59,258 nt of DNA from the NCBI GenBank assembly GCA_016779585.1, contig JADHNI010000012.1:1-59258 (forward strand), given 5' to 3'. This document shows, one piece after another, positions 26,343 to 35,851 of the stretch (position 1 is the first letter of the stretch; the number at the start of each line of letters is the position of its first letter). Made by a program: the position numbers and the translations under genes. The stretch is from Pseudomonadales bacterium (GTDB lineage: Bacteria > Pseudomonadota > Gammaproteobacteria > Pseudomonadales > Azotimanducaceae). A model generated the notes under the pieces. That model had not been told where the DNA came from. It made no database searches and worked only from the letters and a program-made list of their open reading frames with translations.

Positions 26343-27083
26343 AATCTGGTCCGCCCTAAAGGTCCTGCCGTGCTCCTCACGGCTGTCCGGACCCATCAGG
26401 TAGAGGTACAACGGCATCAGGGCATCAGGAGTCTTCAGCGTGTTTGGATCTTCAGCCGGGTAAGCTTTGGCGCGCATCGCGGTTCGCGTGCCACCTGGAT
26501 TCAGGATGTTCACGCGAATGGTGGACGTGTTTTCGAGTTCATCAGCCATCAGCTTCGCAAAGCCCTCCATGGCGTACTTGGAAACAGCATACGCGCCCCA
26601 GTAAGCCCTCGGCGTTTCACCGACACTGGAACTCGTAAACAGAACCCTGGCGTCATCGGATTCCCGCAGTAGTGGCATCAGCAATCGTGTCAGCATGAAC
26701 ACCGCGGTGCAGTTTACCTGCATTACCCTTTGCCACTGCTCAATGCTGTAGTGATCGAACGGCACCCGTTCGCCGAGAATCGACGCATTGTGCAGCAGCC
26801 CATCCAGGCGACCGTAGTTCTCGATGAGTGCCTGCACCAGTTCGTTGATCTCTGCCTGGCCGGCTTTCTCCAGGTCCATTGGGACGATGCCCGGCTCAGG
26901 GCCGTTTGCCGCAACGATGTCATCATAAACCTGTTCAAGCTTCTCCACCGTCCTGCCAAGAAGGATGACCGTGGCGCGGTGCCGGGCAAACGTCAATGCT
27001 GCGGTTCGACCGATACCGTCACCGGCTCCGGTAACGAGGACAATGCGATTTTTCAGGAGATCCGGGGCGGGCTCATAACTCAT
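26316..27083 (-). CDS. yciK: YciK-type short-chain dehydrogenase/reductase
   Basis: A 255-residue SDR. The cofactor motif TGAGDGIGRTAA lies near residue 19, NAS in LLHNASILG, the catalytic Ser/Tyr/Lys as TSSSVG and YAVSKYAMEG, and NPGGTRTAMRAKAYP at the end of the core. It matches YciK throughout; the physiological substrate is unknown. ATG 27083 is preferred because an upstream reading would overlap the ubiG end. The final residues fall within a perfect inverted repeat. The mtaD-ubiG-yciK order recalls Pseudomonas, but the mupP/gph gene expected between ubiG and yciK is missing. Confidence 0.92.
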   Translation of the reverse strand: MSYEPAPDLLKNRIVLVTGAGDGIGRTAALTFARHRATVILLGRTVEKLEQVYDDIVAANGPEPGIVPMDLEKAGQAEINELVQALIENYGRLDGLLHNASILGERVPFDHYSIEQWQRVMQVNCTAVFMLTRLLMPLLRESDDARVLFTSSSVGETPRAYWGAYAVSKYAMEGFAKLMADELENTSTIRVNILNPGGTRTAMRAKAYPAEDPNTLKTPDALMPLYLYLMGPDSREEHGRTFRADQIGDSLLSEE

Positions 27084-27093
27084 GAATTCAGGC

Positions 27094-27795
27094 TCAGGCA
27101 GGCCTGGCACAGGCCAGGTAATTGACATCCACATCACGACCCAGTTTGTAGGTTCGCGTGATCGGGTTATACGTCATGCCGGTGAAATCCTCGATATTGA
27201 AACCAGCGTCGCGACAGTAGGTAGCCAGTTCAGCCGGCTTGATCAGCTTGTCGTAGTCGTGTGTACCTTTTGGCAGGAGATTCAAAACGTATTCAGCCCC
27301 CACGATGGCGAACAGGTAAGCCTTTGGATTCCGATTGATGGTGGACAGGAACAGTGTGCCTTCATCCTTCAGCAGTGTTCGACAGGTCCTGATGATGGAA
27401 GCGGGGTCCGGGACATGTTCGAGCATCTCAAGGCAGGTGATGACGTCAAACGGTTCTGGTGATTGTGCAGCCAGCTCTTCAATGGTTGTCAATTCGTACT
27501 CTGGAAACACGTTGGATTCATGCCTGTGCAGTTTCGCGACGTTGAGTGGACCTTCCGCAGCATCGATGCCCAGCACGCTGGCCCCGGCTGCCGCCATGGA
27601 CTCGCTCAGGATACCGCCGCCGCAGCCGACATCGAGCACCCTTTTACCGGCAAGGTCCACGCGGTCAGTGATGTAGCCCAGGCGCAGCGGATTGATGTCA
27701 TGCAGGGGGCGAAACTCACTGTTGCGATCCCACCACTTGCGGGCGAGAGCTTCAAACTTGTCGACTTCGGCGTGATCTACGTTGCGTTCATTCAT
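27094..27795 (-). CDS. ubiG: Ubiquinone biosynthesis O-methyltransferase UbiG
   Basis: SAM-dependent enzyme performing both O-methylations in ubiquinone synthesis. It has the family start VDKFEALARKWWDRNSEFRPLHDINPLRL, motif I VLDVGCGGGILSE, and the FDVITCLEMLEHVPDPASII and LFLSTINRNPKAYLFAIVGAEYVLN segments. It is 233 residues long from ATG 27795. This start overlaps the mtaD stop by 8 nt; a TTG 9 nt earlier is a weaker alternative. Confidence 0.97.
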   Translation of the reverse strand: MNERNVDHAEVDKFEALARKWWDRNSEFRPLHDINPLRLGYITDRVDLAGKRVLDVGCGGGILSESMAAAGASVLGIDAAEGPLNVAKLHRHESNVFPEYELTTIEELAAQSPEPFDVITCLEMLEHVPDPASIIRTCRTLLKDEGTLFLSTINRNPKAYLFAIVGAEYVLNLLPKGTHDYDKLIKPAELATYCRDAGFNIEDFTGMTYNPITRTYKLGRDVDVNYLACARPA

Positions 27796-29116
27796 GGCTG
27801 ACAATGCCTTCTATCTGCTTTTTCCAGTTGGTTGCAGCTTTTACGATGCTTTGGCTGTCCGGTTCCACCAGCTGCCCCCTGGACAGAAGTTGGCGACCTG
27901 CAATCCACACGGTTGAAACATCGCGTGCGGTCGCGGTGTAGATCAATTGGGAGACCGGATTAAACATTGGCTGGAACGTTGGGCCTGAAAGGTCCACGGC
28001 ACAAAGGTCTGCCTGCTTGCCGGGTTCAAGGCTGCCGATTTCATCTGATAGCCCGAGAAACTTTGCACCGCCCAGCGTCATCATTTCCAGGCACTGGTTT
28101 GCGGAGAGCCGGGTGGCGTCGCCTGATTCAATCTTTGACAACATGCTCGCGCTTCGTGCTTCCTGGATCATGTCCAGGTCATTGTTGCTGGCCGCGCCAT
28201 CAGTACCAATTGCGACGTTGACCCCCGCTTCCAGCAATTGTGCGATGGGACAGGTGCCGGAAGCGAGTTTCATGTTTGACTCGGGGCAGTGCACCACCTG
28301 TACACCGTTAGATGCCAGCTGCACAATTTCATCCTCGCGAAGCTGCGTCATGTGAACTGCCTGTAATGACGCAGAGAGAATTCCCAGTTTCTGCATGCGT
28401 GCAATGGGTCTCAGTCCATGATCCCTGATGCTGTCGCTGACTTCCGTCGCGGTTTCATGCAGGTGCAGGTGAATCGGCGTGTCCAGTTGTTCGGAATAGA
28501 GGCGAACCCGTTCGAAACCGCTGTCAGTCACGCTGTAGGGTGCGTGTGGGGCGAATGCGGTAGTCAGGAGCGGCTGGTTCCTGATTCTGTCTCTAAAGGC
28601 AAGTCCCTTGTGAATGTGGTCCTCTTCACCGTGTGCCCAGGCATTGTCGAATTGCAGGACAGGCATGCCTACCTGCGCCCGAAAGTGCATGTCCGAAAAA
28701 GCGCGTGCCGCCGCTTCCGGGAAGAAATAGGTATCCGCCGCACAGGTTGTGCCTCCCATGATCATTTCCAGGGCAGCCAGTCGGGTACCGTCGTATACAA
28801 ATTGTTCATTGACCAGCTGCCCCTCGATGGGCCAGATCCAGTTTGTGAGCCAGTCCATCATTTCACGGTCGTCGGCGACACCTCTCAGCAGCGTCATCGC
28901 AGCATGGCCGTGGCAATTCACGAAACCTGGCGTCAGCAGATGCTGATCCAGCCGGGTTTCCGATGAATCCGGGAATTGTGTGACGGCCTCATCCCTCGGC
29001 AGCAGCACCTCGATCCGGTCACCACTGATCACCAGGCTGTGCCCGGTCAACAGGGTGTCACGCGGAAGCACGGGTGCGATCCAGGTGGGTGAAATAATGT
29101 GTGTGGTGCGGCTCAT
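27788..29116 (-). CDS. mtaD: 5-methylthioadenosine/S-adenosylhomocysteine deaminase (MtaD-like)
   Basis: Amidohydrolase of the TRZ/ATZ group that deaminates methylthioadenosine and S-adenosylhomocysteine. In 442 residues it shows the metal site HGHAAM (FVNCHGHAAMTLLRG), APHAPYSV, HLHLHETATE and the catalytic GTDGAASNNDLDM with its aspartate, then a C-terminal composite domain (GSLEPGKQADLCAVDL). ATG 29116 is preferred because it gives the conserved short N-terminus; an upstream start at 29197 adds 27 unsupported residues. It is divergent from gyrA and coupled to ubiG. Confidence 0.92.
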   Translation of the reverse strand: MSRTTHIISPTWIAPVLPRDTLLTGHSLVISGDRIEVLLPRDEAVTQFPDSSETRLDQHLLTPGFVNCHGHAAMTLLRGVADDREMMDWLTNWIWPIEGQLVNEQFVYDGTRLAALEMIMGGTTCAADTYFFPEAAARAFSDMHFRAQVGMPVLQFDNAWAHGEEDHIHKGLAFRDRIRNQPLLTTAFAPHAPYSVTDSGFERVRLYSEQLDTPIHLHLHETATEVSDSIRDHGLRPIARMQKLGILSASLQAVHMTQLREDEIVQLASNGVQVVHCPESNMKLASGTCPIAQLLEAGVNVAIGTDGAASNNDLDMIQEARSASMLSKIESGDATRLSANQCLEMMTLGGAKFLGLSDEIGSLEPGKQADLCAVDLSGPTFQPMFNPVSQLIYTATARDVSTVWIAGRQLLSRGQLVEPDSQSIVKAATNWKKQIEGIVSHE

Positions 29117-29243
29117 GGAGGCCGCATTATACCTGTCTTCCGGAGTATGTATTTCGAAGGCTTCTTCCAGTGTCGGAAATAAGGTTTTTCGGCCCAAATA
29201 TTTCAGCTAATTCAATAACTTATAGGTAGGATTCAGGGGGACG

Positions 29244-29272
29244 TTGTGTTAGTATTTCACGCATCGTTTAAA
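29244..29272 (+). promoter_or_regulatory. Candidate gyrA promoter
   Basis: TTGTGT (29244-29249) and TTTAAA (29267-29272) are separated by 17 nt, with the gyrA ATG about 97 bp downstream. No other good pair is visible in the 252-bp mtaD-gyrA gap, which otherwise holds nothing I can identify. Confidence 0.4.
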
Positions 29273-29368
29273 GCCCTGAAAAGCCAGAAATGACCACCGA
29301 TTTTGCCCCTTTGCAAGCCATCGGTAGGGCAGCCCCTATGGGTCAGTTTTTTGAAGTAGATAGTCGTT

Positions 29369-31936
29369 ATGTCAGATTCAGATCAGCCAGATATCAGCAC
29401 CATTAACATCGAAGACGAGCTCAAGCAGTCGTACCTCGACTACGCCATGAGCGTGATCGTCGGTCGTGCGTTGCCGGATGTGCGTGATGGCCTGAAACCG
29501 GTTCATCGCCGCGTCCTGTTTGCGATGAACGATCTGAACAACGCGTTCAACCGCCCTTATATGAAGTCCGCCCGTATTGTTGGTGACGTCATCGGTAAAT
29601 ATCACCCGCATGGTGATAATGCGGCTTACGACACAATCGTCCGTATGGCGCAGAATTTCAGCATGCGTTACCCGCTGGTTGATGGCCAGGGTAATTTTGG
29701 TTCGCTGGATGGCGACGGCGCGGCGGCCATGCGTTACACCGAGGTGCGCATGCAGAAAATTGCGCACGAGTTGCTGGCAGATCTCGACAAGGAAACCGTC
29801 GATTTTGTCGAGAACTACGACGGCACGCTGCAGATGCCGGAGGTTTTGCCGGCGAAGTTACCGAACCTGCTGATTAACGGTTCCAGCGGTATCGCCGTCG
29901 GTATGGCGACCAACATTCCACCGCATAACCTGACAGAAGTTGTGAACGGCTGCCTTGCCCTGATCGACAACCCGGAACTTACCGTTGATGAACTGATGCA
30001 ACATGTCACCGGTCCGGACTTCCCGACCGCGGGTATTATCAATGGTCGCGGCGGAATCGTTCAGGCATATCGCACGGGTCGTGGGCGCATCCAGATTCGT
30101 TCCCGCTGTGAAATTGAAAGCGATGAGAAGTCAGGCAAGGACACCATCATCATTAAGGAAATTCCCTACATGGTGAACCGGGCCCGCCTGATCGAAAAGA
30201 TCGCAGAGCTCGTCAAGGACAAGAAGATTGAAGGCATCACGGAATTGCGCGATGAGTCAGCGACAGATACCCGTATCGTCATTGAATTGCGGCGCGGCGA
30301 AGTAGGTGAAGTCATACTGAACAACCTTTACGCCCAGACCCAGCTACAGAGCGTCTTTGGAATCAATATTGTGGCGCTGGTGGAAGGTGAGCCGAAGGTG
30401 CTCAACCTGAAACAGGTGCTTGAACAGTTTGTCCTGCACCGTCGTGAGGTGGTTACCCGCAGAACCGTGTTCCTGCTGCGCCGTGCGAGGGCGCGTGGTC
30501 ATGTCCTGGAAGGTCTGGCGGTTGCCCTATCCAATATTGATCCGGTGATTGAACTGATCAAGAACTCTGCCAATGCACAGGAAGCTCGCGAGAAACTGGT
30601 TGCGCAACCCTGGCGGTCTGAAACCGTGGTGCAGATGCTGGAGAAAGCCGGGCCTAAGGCCGCGAAACCGGAGGACATGGATGAAGCCTATGGTCTAAAG
30701 GACAATGGTGACTATTTCCTTTCTCCCGAGCAGGCGCAGGCCATCCTGGAGATGCGACTCAACCGTTTGACGGGGCTTGAGCAGGAAAAGCTGCTGGAAG
30801 AGTACAAGGAAATTATTGACACAATTGCGGATCTGATGGACATCCTCGGCAACCCGGAAACCCTGATGCAGCTGATCCGTGATGAACTGGTTGAGATCCG
30901 GGACGAGTATGGTGATGAGCGCCGCACAGAGATTGTTGAGACCCAGGAAGATCTCACCATGGAAGATCTCATCACCGAGCAGGATATGGTGGTGACGCTT
31001 TCCCATGGCGGTTACGCCAAGACCCAGCCGCTGGATACTTACCGCGCGCAGCGCCGGGGAGGCCGGGGTAAAACGGCCAGTTCGGTTAAAGATGAGGACT
31101 ACATCGAACACCTGATGGTGGCGAACACACACGACACCATCCTGTGCTTCACCAACCGTGGCAAGGTTTACTGGCTGCGTGTGTTCCAGATCCCGCCGGC
31201 CAGTCGAACGGCACGGGGTCGCCCGATGGTAAATATTCTGCCGCTGGAAGATAACGAGAAAATTACCGCCATGCTGCCGGTGCAGGATTACAACGAAAAT
31301 GAATTTATCTTCATGGCCACCCTGAACGGTACTGTGAAGAAAACCCCGCTCATGGATTTCGCCCGGCAGCGAAGCACAGGTCTTATTGCGATTGAACTGG
31401 AAGAAGGCAACACGCTGGTTAGCGCTGCGGTCACGGACGGTACAAAAGACGTGATGCTTTTTGGTTCCGGCGGCAAGGTGATTCGCTTTAAGGAGTCTGA
31501 TGTCAGAGCCATGGGGCGAACCGCGCGAGGTGTTCGAGGTATCAAACTGAAGCCGGGCGAAACAGTTATCTCCCTGATGATTCCCGATGCGGATGGGCAG
31601 GTATTGATAGCCAGCCGTAACGGCTACGGTAAACGAAGCAACATCGAAGACTATTCCGTCATCGGCCGCGGAGGCCAGGGCGTTATCGGCATGAAACTGT
31701 CAGAGCGCAATGGTGATGTGGTGGGTGCAGTACAGGTATTTGAAGGTGATGAAGTCATTCTGATCAGCGATCGAGGTACACTGGTGCGAATCAAGACGGA
31801 CGAGGTGTCTGTTCAGGGCAGGAATACCCAGGGTGTTCGCCTGATCAACCTCGGCAGTGAAGAACACCTGGTGGGTATGGCGGCAGTGGATGAACCCGAA
31901 GGAACAGAATTCGATGACGAAGAAGAAGAGTCTTGA
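29369..31936 (+). CDS. gyrA: DNA gyrase subunit A
   Basis: ATP-dependent negative supercoiling subunit, 855 residues. The breakage-reunion domain holds the catalytic tyrosine in [10 protein letters not shown]. The C-terminal DNA-wrapping pinwheel has the GyrA box QRRGGRGK near residue 566, and the tail is acidic (DDEEEES). In the quinolone-resistance region the sequence is [10 protein letters not shown], so the position equivalent to E. coli Ser83 is Asn (residue 84, codon 29618-29620), while the Asp87 equivalent is kept. The gene overlaps pheA by 23 nt; serC, often found between them, is absent. Confidence 0.98.
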   Translation: MSDSDQPDISTINIEDELKQSYLDYAMSVIVGRALPDVRDGLKPVHRRVLFAMNDLNNAFNRPYMKSARIVGDVIGKYHPHGDNAAYDTIVRMAQNFSMRYPLVDGQGNFGSLDGDGAAAMRYTEVRMQKIAHELLADLDKETVDFVENYDGTLQMPEVLPAKLPNLLINGSSGIAVGMATNIPPHNLTEVVNGCLALIDNPELTVDELMQHVTGPDFPTAGIINGRGGIVQAYRTGRGRIQIRSRCEIESDEKSGKDTIIIKEIPYMVNRARLIEKIAELVKDKKIEGITELRDESATDTRIVIELRRGEVGEVILNNLYAQTQLQSVFGINIVALVEGEPKVLNLKQVLEQFVLHRREVVTRRTVFLLRRARARGHVLEGLAVALSNIDPVIELIKNSANAQEAREKLVAQPWRSETVVQMLEKAGPKAAKPEDMDEAYGLKDNGDYFLSPEQAQAILEMRLNRLTGLEQEKLLEEYKEIIDTIADLMDILGNPETLMQLIRDELVEIRDEYGDERRTEIVETQEDLTMEDLITEQDMVVTLSHGGYAKTQPLDTYRAQRRGGRGKTASSVKDEDYIEHLMVANTHDTILCFTNRGKVYWLRVFQIPPASRTARGRPMVNILPLEDNEKITAMLPVQDYNENEFIFMATLNGTVKKTPLMDFARQRSTGLIAIELEEGNTLVSAAVTDGTKDVMLFGSGGKVIRFKESDVRAMGRTARGVRGIKLKPGETVISLMIPDADGQVLIASRNGYGKRSNIEDYSVIGRGGQGVIGMKLSERNGDVVGAVQVFEGDEVILISDRGTLVRIKTDEVSVQGRNTQGVRLINLGSEEHLVGMAAVDEPEGTEFDDEEEES

Positions 31937-33011
31937 GGACCTTCGCAAGCGCATAGACCAGCTTGATGAGGAGATTCTCGACAAGCTGAACGAACGTGCC
32001 CGCTGCGCCCTCGAAGTCGCTGAGGTGAAGCTCCGTGATTCCAGCGGTGCAGCACCGATCTTCTACCGTCCGGAACGTGAAGCGCAGGTTCTGCGCCGTA
32101 TGGCCGAGATCAATCCAGGTCCGCTTTCCAGTGAAAAAGTTGCCCAGGTCTACCGGCAGATCATGTCTGCGTGCCTCGCCCTGGAAGAACCCCTCAAGGT
32201 GGCCTACCTCGGCCCGGAAGGGACCTTTACCCAGCAGGCGACGCTGAAGCAGTTCGGCGACTCGGTGGTGGGTATTCCAATGGTTACTGTGGATGATGTA
32301 TTCCGCGAGGTGACATCTGAATCCTGCAACTACGGTGTCGTGCCCGTGGAGAATTCATCGGAAGGTGTGGTCAATCACACGCTCGATAACTTCCTGAGCT
32401 CAAGCCTGCAGATCTGCGGTGAAGTTGAACTCCGTGTTCATCATAACCTGATGGTTTCGCCGGATGCGACGGGCGAGATCAAACGAATCTATTCTCACCA
32501 GCAGACACTGGGGCAATGCCGGCGTTGGCTCAACGGCCATTATCCGAATGTACCGCGACTAACCACCAGCAGTAACGCGGAGGCTGCACGAAGAGTGGCT
32601 GAGGAAAAAGATGCCGCGGCTATTGCCGGCGAGATTGCTGCGGAAATATATAACTTGGAAATTGTTTCCCGCCAGATTGAGGATGAGTCCGATAACACAA
32701 CGCGTTTTATTGTGGTCGGGCGCGAAAAAATTGGCCCCTCAGGCAACGACAAAACGTCCATCGTTGTCTCCACCCATAACCAGCCCGGAGCCTTGTATAA
32801 ACTGCTTGAACCCTTCCATCGCCATGGCGTTTCCCTGACCTCCATTGAAACCAGACCATCCCGCACGGGGATGTGGTCTTACGTTTTCTTTATCGATTTC
32901 GAAGGGCACTTTGAAGATGATCTGATCCAGGAAGTGATGGCTGAAATCGACAGTGATGCGCTGGAAGTCAGGCTGCTCGGCAGCTATCCCCGGGCCATCA
33001 GCTACCGGTAA
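31914..33011 (+). CDS. pheA: Bifunctional chorismate mutase/prephenate dehydratase
   Basis: Converts chorismate to phenylpyruvate. An AroQ chorismate mutase (residues 5-90: [23 protein letters not shown]) is followed by prephenate dehydratase ([37 protein letters not shown]) and a C-terminal ACT domain ([13 protein letters not shown], then [10 protein letters not shown]) for phenylalanine feedback. It is 365 residues long. ATG 31914 lies in the end of gyrA and is preceded by AAGGA. Gene order pheA-hisC-tyrA groups three aromatic-pathway steps. Confidence 0.97.
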   Translation: MTKKKSLEDLRKRIDQLDEEILDKLNERARCALEVAEVKLRDSSGAAPIFYRPEREAQVLRRMAEINPGPLSSEKVAQVYRQIMSACLALEEPLKVAYLGPEGTFTQQATLKQFGDSVVGIPMVTVDDVFREVTSESCNYGVVPVENSSEGVVNHTLDNFLSSSLQICGEVELRVHHNLMVSPDATGEIKRIYSHQQTLGQCRRWLNGHYPNVPRLTTSSNAEAARRVAEEKDAAAIAGEIAAEIYNLEIVSRQIEDESDNTTRFIVVGREKIGPSGNDKTSIVVSTHNQPGALYKLLEPFHRHGVSLTSIETRPSRTGMWSYVFFIDFEGHFEDDLIQEVMAEIDSDALEVRLLGSYPRAISYR

Positions 33012-33015
33012 CCTT

Positions 33016-34134
33016 ATGACAGACTTTTTTAAACTGGCGCAGCCCGGCATCACCGAGCTGTCGCCTTACCAGCCTGGTAAACCCATTGAAGAGCTCGAGC
33101 GAGAGCTCGGCATCTCGGATATCGTGAAGCTGGCATCCAATGAGAATCCCCTGGGCCCGTCGAAAAAGGTGACCGAGGGAATCTCCGGTCAGCTTGCTGA
33201 ACTGGCTCGCTACCCGGATGGCAGTGCTTACCTTTTGAAGAAGAAGCTGCAATCGAAGCTGGGTATTGACCCGGCCAGGATTACGGTAGGCAATGGCTCC
33301 AATGACGTGCTGGAACTGGTGGCGAGAGTATTCCTCGGGCCAGGTCTCGAGGCCATCGTGTCAGAACATTCCTTTGTGGTATACCCGCTGGCAACCAAAT
33401 CCCTTGGCGCAGATCTCACGGTGATTCCCGCGAAAAACTTTGGTCAGGACCTGGTGGCAACGGCGGCCGCGATCCATGAAAACACGCGTGTTGTGTTTAT
33501 CGCCAACCCGAACAATCCCACGGGAACCTGGATTGACGGGGACACGCTGACAGCTTTCCTGGACCAGGTGCCATCTGAGACCCTGGTGGTGCTGGATGAG
33601 GCCTATGCTGAATACGTTGAGGATCCTGCTTATCCCAGCGGTCTTGACCTGGTTGATCAATATCCGAATCTAATTGTGACCCGCACCTTTTCCAAGGCTT
33701 ATGGGCTTGCCGGTCTGCGTATCGGTTACTCGGTCAGCCATCCTGATATAGCTGACCTCATGAATCGTGTACGCCAGCCGTTTAATGTGAACCTGATGTC
33801 GCTGGCAGCTGCACTGATTGTGCTGGATGATGAGGACTACCTGCAGGAATCCGTGCGCCTGAATTCCGAAGGAATGAAGCAACTGATAGATGCCTGCACC
33901 CAGATGGGCCTCGGCTATATACCATCAGTAGGCAACTTCCTGACGATTGATTTTGGGCGCGATGCCATGCCTATCTACGAGGCTCTGCTGCATGAGGGTG
34001 TTATTGTGAGGCCGATCGGTGTTTACGGATTACCCAACCATCTTCGTGTTACCGTCGGGCTGCCAGAAGAGAATGCTCGCTTCGTCGACGCACTGCAGAA
34101 GGTGCTTTCCCAGGTTGAAGAGAGCCCGGGCTGA
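33016..34134 (+). CDS. hisC: Histidinol-phosphate aminotransferase (HisC2-type)
   Basis: PLP-dependent aminotransferase of 372 residues. Motifs: KLASNENPLGPSKK, YPDGSAYLLKKKL, the NPNNPTGTW loop, VLDEAYAEYV, and the cofactor lysine in TRTFSKAYGLAGLRIGY. Placement between pheA and tyrA suggests the HisC2 paralogue that can also transaminate prephenate or aromatic keto acids; that dual role is inference from context. ATG 33016 starts 4 bp after the pheA stop. A second hisC in a his operon elsewhere would be expected. Confidence 0.93.
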   Translation: MTDFFKLAQPGITELSPYQPGKPIEELERELGISDIVKLASNENPLGPSKKVTEGISGQLAELARYPDGSAYLLKKKLQSKLGIDPARITVGNGSNDVLELVARVFLGPGLEAIVSEHSFVVYPLATKSLGADLTVIPAKNFGQDLVATAAAIHENTRVVFIANPNNPTGTWIDGDTLTAFLDQVPSETLVVLDEAYAEYVEDPAYPSGLDLVDQYPNLIVTRTFSKAYGLAGLRIGYSVSHPDIADLMNRVRQPFNVNLMSLAAALIVLDDEDYLQESVRLNSEGMKQLIDACTQMGLGYIPSVGNFLTIDFGRDAMPIYEALLHEGVIVRPIGVYGLPNHLRVTVGLPEENARFVDALQKVLSQVEESPG

Positions 34135-34137
34135 CGC

Positions 34138-35019
34138 GTGATAGATCCTGAGTTTAATCGCGTCGCGATCATTGGGCTTGGCCTGATTGGTGGTTCTTTG
34201 GCTGCAGGTATACGTCAGCAGGGTATTGCTAGAACCCTCATCGCCTGGGATGCAGACGACCTGAGCCTGTCGACAGGTCGGGATCTCGGCATCATCGATG
34301 AAGTAGCTGATGATGTGGCTTCTGCAACTGCCGGAGCGGATCTGGTGATCCTCTGTGTGCCGGTGAAAGCCATGAAAGCCGTGTTACGGCAGATTGAACC
34401 GTGCGACCAGATCATTACTGATGTTGGCAGTGTGAAAACACCGTTCCTTAACGAGGCCTGTGAAGTGTTTGGTGATGTCCCGGCGAAACTGATCCCGGGG
34501 CATCCCATTGCCGGTTCTGAACGCCATGGTGTGACTGCAGCGGACCCGAATCTGTTTGCCCGCCACCGCGTAATCCTGACACCAGCCGATAACGCAGACG
34601 ACGATGCCGTCGGCAGGGTGGAATTATTGTGGCAGGGTCTTGGTGCCGAGACGATCCGTATGAGTGCGGAGCATCATGACGATGTCCTCGCGCAGACCAG
34701 TCACTTGCCGCACCTCCTGGCTTATGCGCTGGTTGATACACTATCTTCCGGTGGCGATAGCCTGGAAGTTTTTCAGTACGCCGCGGGTGGCTTTCGGGAC
34801 TTTTCCCGGATTGCAGCATCAGACCCAACCATGTGGAGTGATATTTTCCAGGCGAACCGGAAACCACTGCTGGAGATTCTCGACCGGTATATGGCGGAAC
34901 TCGGCAAGCTACGTGCACTGGTATCAGAGGAAGATGGTGATGCCATGAAAGAAGTGTTCATCCGCGCCAAGGCAGCCCGGGATCATTTTTCGTCGATCGA
35001 TCGGTCTCGCAATGCCTGA
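34138..35019 (+). CDS. tyrA: Prephenate dehydrogenase
   Basis: NAD-dependent oxidative decarboxylation of prephenate or arogenate towards tyrosine. Seen in 293 residues: the GLGLIGGSLA dinucleotide motif at residue 12, ITDVGSVKTPF, the GHPIAGSERHG active-site segment with its histidine, and SHLPHLLAYAL. GTG 34138 begins 3 bp after the hisC stop. In Pseudomonas the equivalent protein is fused to, or followed by, AroA (EPSP synthase); here there is no aroA and tyrA overlaps cmk by 8 nt. Confidence 0.94.
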   Translation: MIDPEFNRVAIIGLGLIGGSLAAGIRQQGIARTLIAWDADDLSLSTGRDLGIIDEVADDVASATAGADLVILCVPVKAMKAVLRQIEPCDQIITDVGSVKTPFLNEACEVFGDVPAKLIPGHPIAGSERHGVTAADPNLFARHRVILTPADNADDDAVGRVELLWQGLGAETIRMSAEHHDDVLAQTSHLPHLLAYALVDTLSSGGDSLEVFQYAAGGFRDFSRIAASDPTMWSDIFQANRKPLLEILDRYMAELGKLRALVSEEDGDAMKEVFIRAKAARDHFSSIDRSRNA

Positions 35020-35707
35020 ACATATTCCGGTCATTGCCGTTGACGGACCCAGCGGGTCCGGGAAAGGAGTGGTCGCAAGCTACCTGGCAACTCAGTATGG
35101 CTACCACCTGCTGGACAGCGGCGCCCTGTATCGCCTGGTTGGGCTCGCCGCCCGAAAAGCCGGTATCGAGCTGGAAAACAACCCGGATCAGGTGGTCCTG
35201 GGGGATATCGCCCAGAGCCTCGACGTCAGTTTCACACCCACCAATGACCCCGAAAACCCGCTTGCCATCACCCTGAACGGTGAGCGCGTTGAAGCGGAAG
35301 TCCGCACAGATGAGGCGGGAGTCGATGCCTCCCTGGTCGGTGCTGTACCCTCGGTCCGGGACGGACTCTTTGAGCTTCAGCGGTCATTCCGGGAAGCACC
35401 TGGGCTGGTTGCCGATGGCCGCGATATGGGCACTGTTGTTTTCCCCCAGGCAGACGTCAAAATCTTTCTCACCGCAAGTGCAGAAGCCAGGGCGGAAAGG
35501 CGCTATAACCAGTTGAAACATAAGGATATTGGTGTTAGTCTGCACGACCTTTTTCAGAGCATCCAGGCTCGGGATGAGCGAGATCGCACCCGCGAGGTGT
35601 CACCGCTTCGACCTGCTGACGATGCTTTTGTCATTGATAGCACGGACATGGACATCGAAGAAGTCCTTCACCAGGTCCAGGCAATTGTGACTGAAAAACT
35701 GGGTTAA
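35012..35707 (+). CDS. cmk: Cytidylate kinase
   Basis: Phosphorylates CMP and dCMP. In 231 residues it has the P-loop GPSGSGKGVVASYLA, the substrate segment LLDSGALYRLVGLAA, LVADGRDMGTVVFP, and the lid region RDERDRTREVSPLRPADDAFVIDST. Standard type 1 bacterial length. It overlaps tyrA by 8 nt and is followed by the rpsA leader, the usual cmk-rpsA-ihfB arrangement. Confidence 0.97.
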   Translation: MPEHIPVIAVDGPSGSGKGVVASYLATQYGYHLLDSGALYRLVGLAARKAGIELENNPDQVVLGDIAQSLDVSFTPTNDPENPLAITLNGERVEAEVRTDEAGVDASLVGAVPSVRDGLFELQRSFREAPGLVADGRDMGTVVFPQADVKIFLTASAEARAERRYNQLKHKDIGVSLHDLFQSIQARDERDRTREVSPLRPADDAFVIDSTDMDIEEVLHQVQAIVTEKLG

Positions 35708-35828
35708 CCAGCGGTCCCAACCTTTCTTTTTCCAAAGGAAGCCCTCTGGCTAGCCTTAACTTTAACTGACCCGCGAAAGTTGGATCGTGGTGCAGCCTTT
35801 GGCGACTCAGCTAATGGTTGTGAGTAAA

Positions 35829-35851
35829 GGGCGCAAGCCCGGGAAAAAATA
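35829..35851 (+). promoter_or_regulatory. rpsA translation-start hairpin
   Basis: GGGC-GCAA-GCCC (35829-35840) is a stem closed by a GNRA tetraloop ending 11 nt before the rpsA ATG, followed by an A-rich run instead of a strong Shine-Dalgarno. E. coli rpsA also starts without a good Shine-Dalgarno and relies on leader hairpins for S1 autoregulation, so this is probably the analogous element. Confidence 0.5.
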
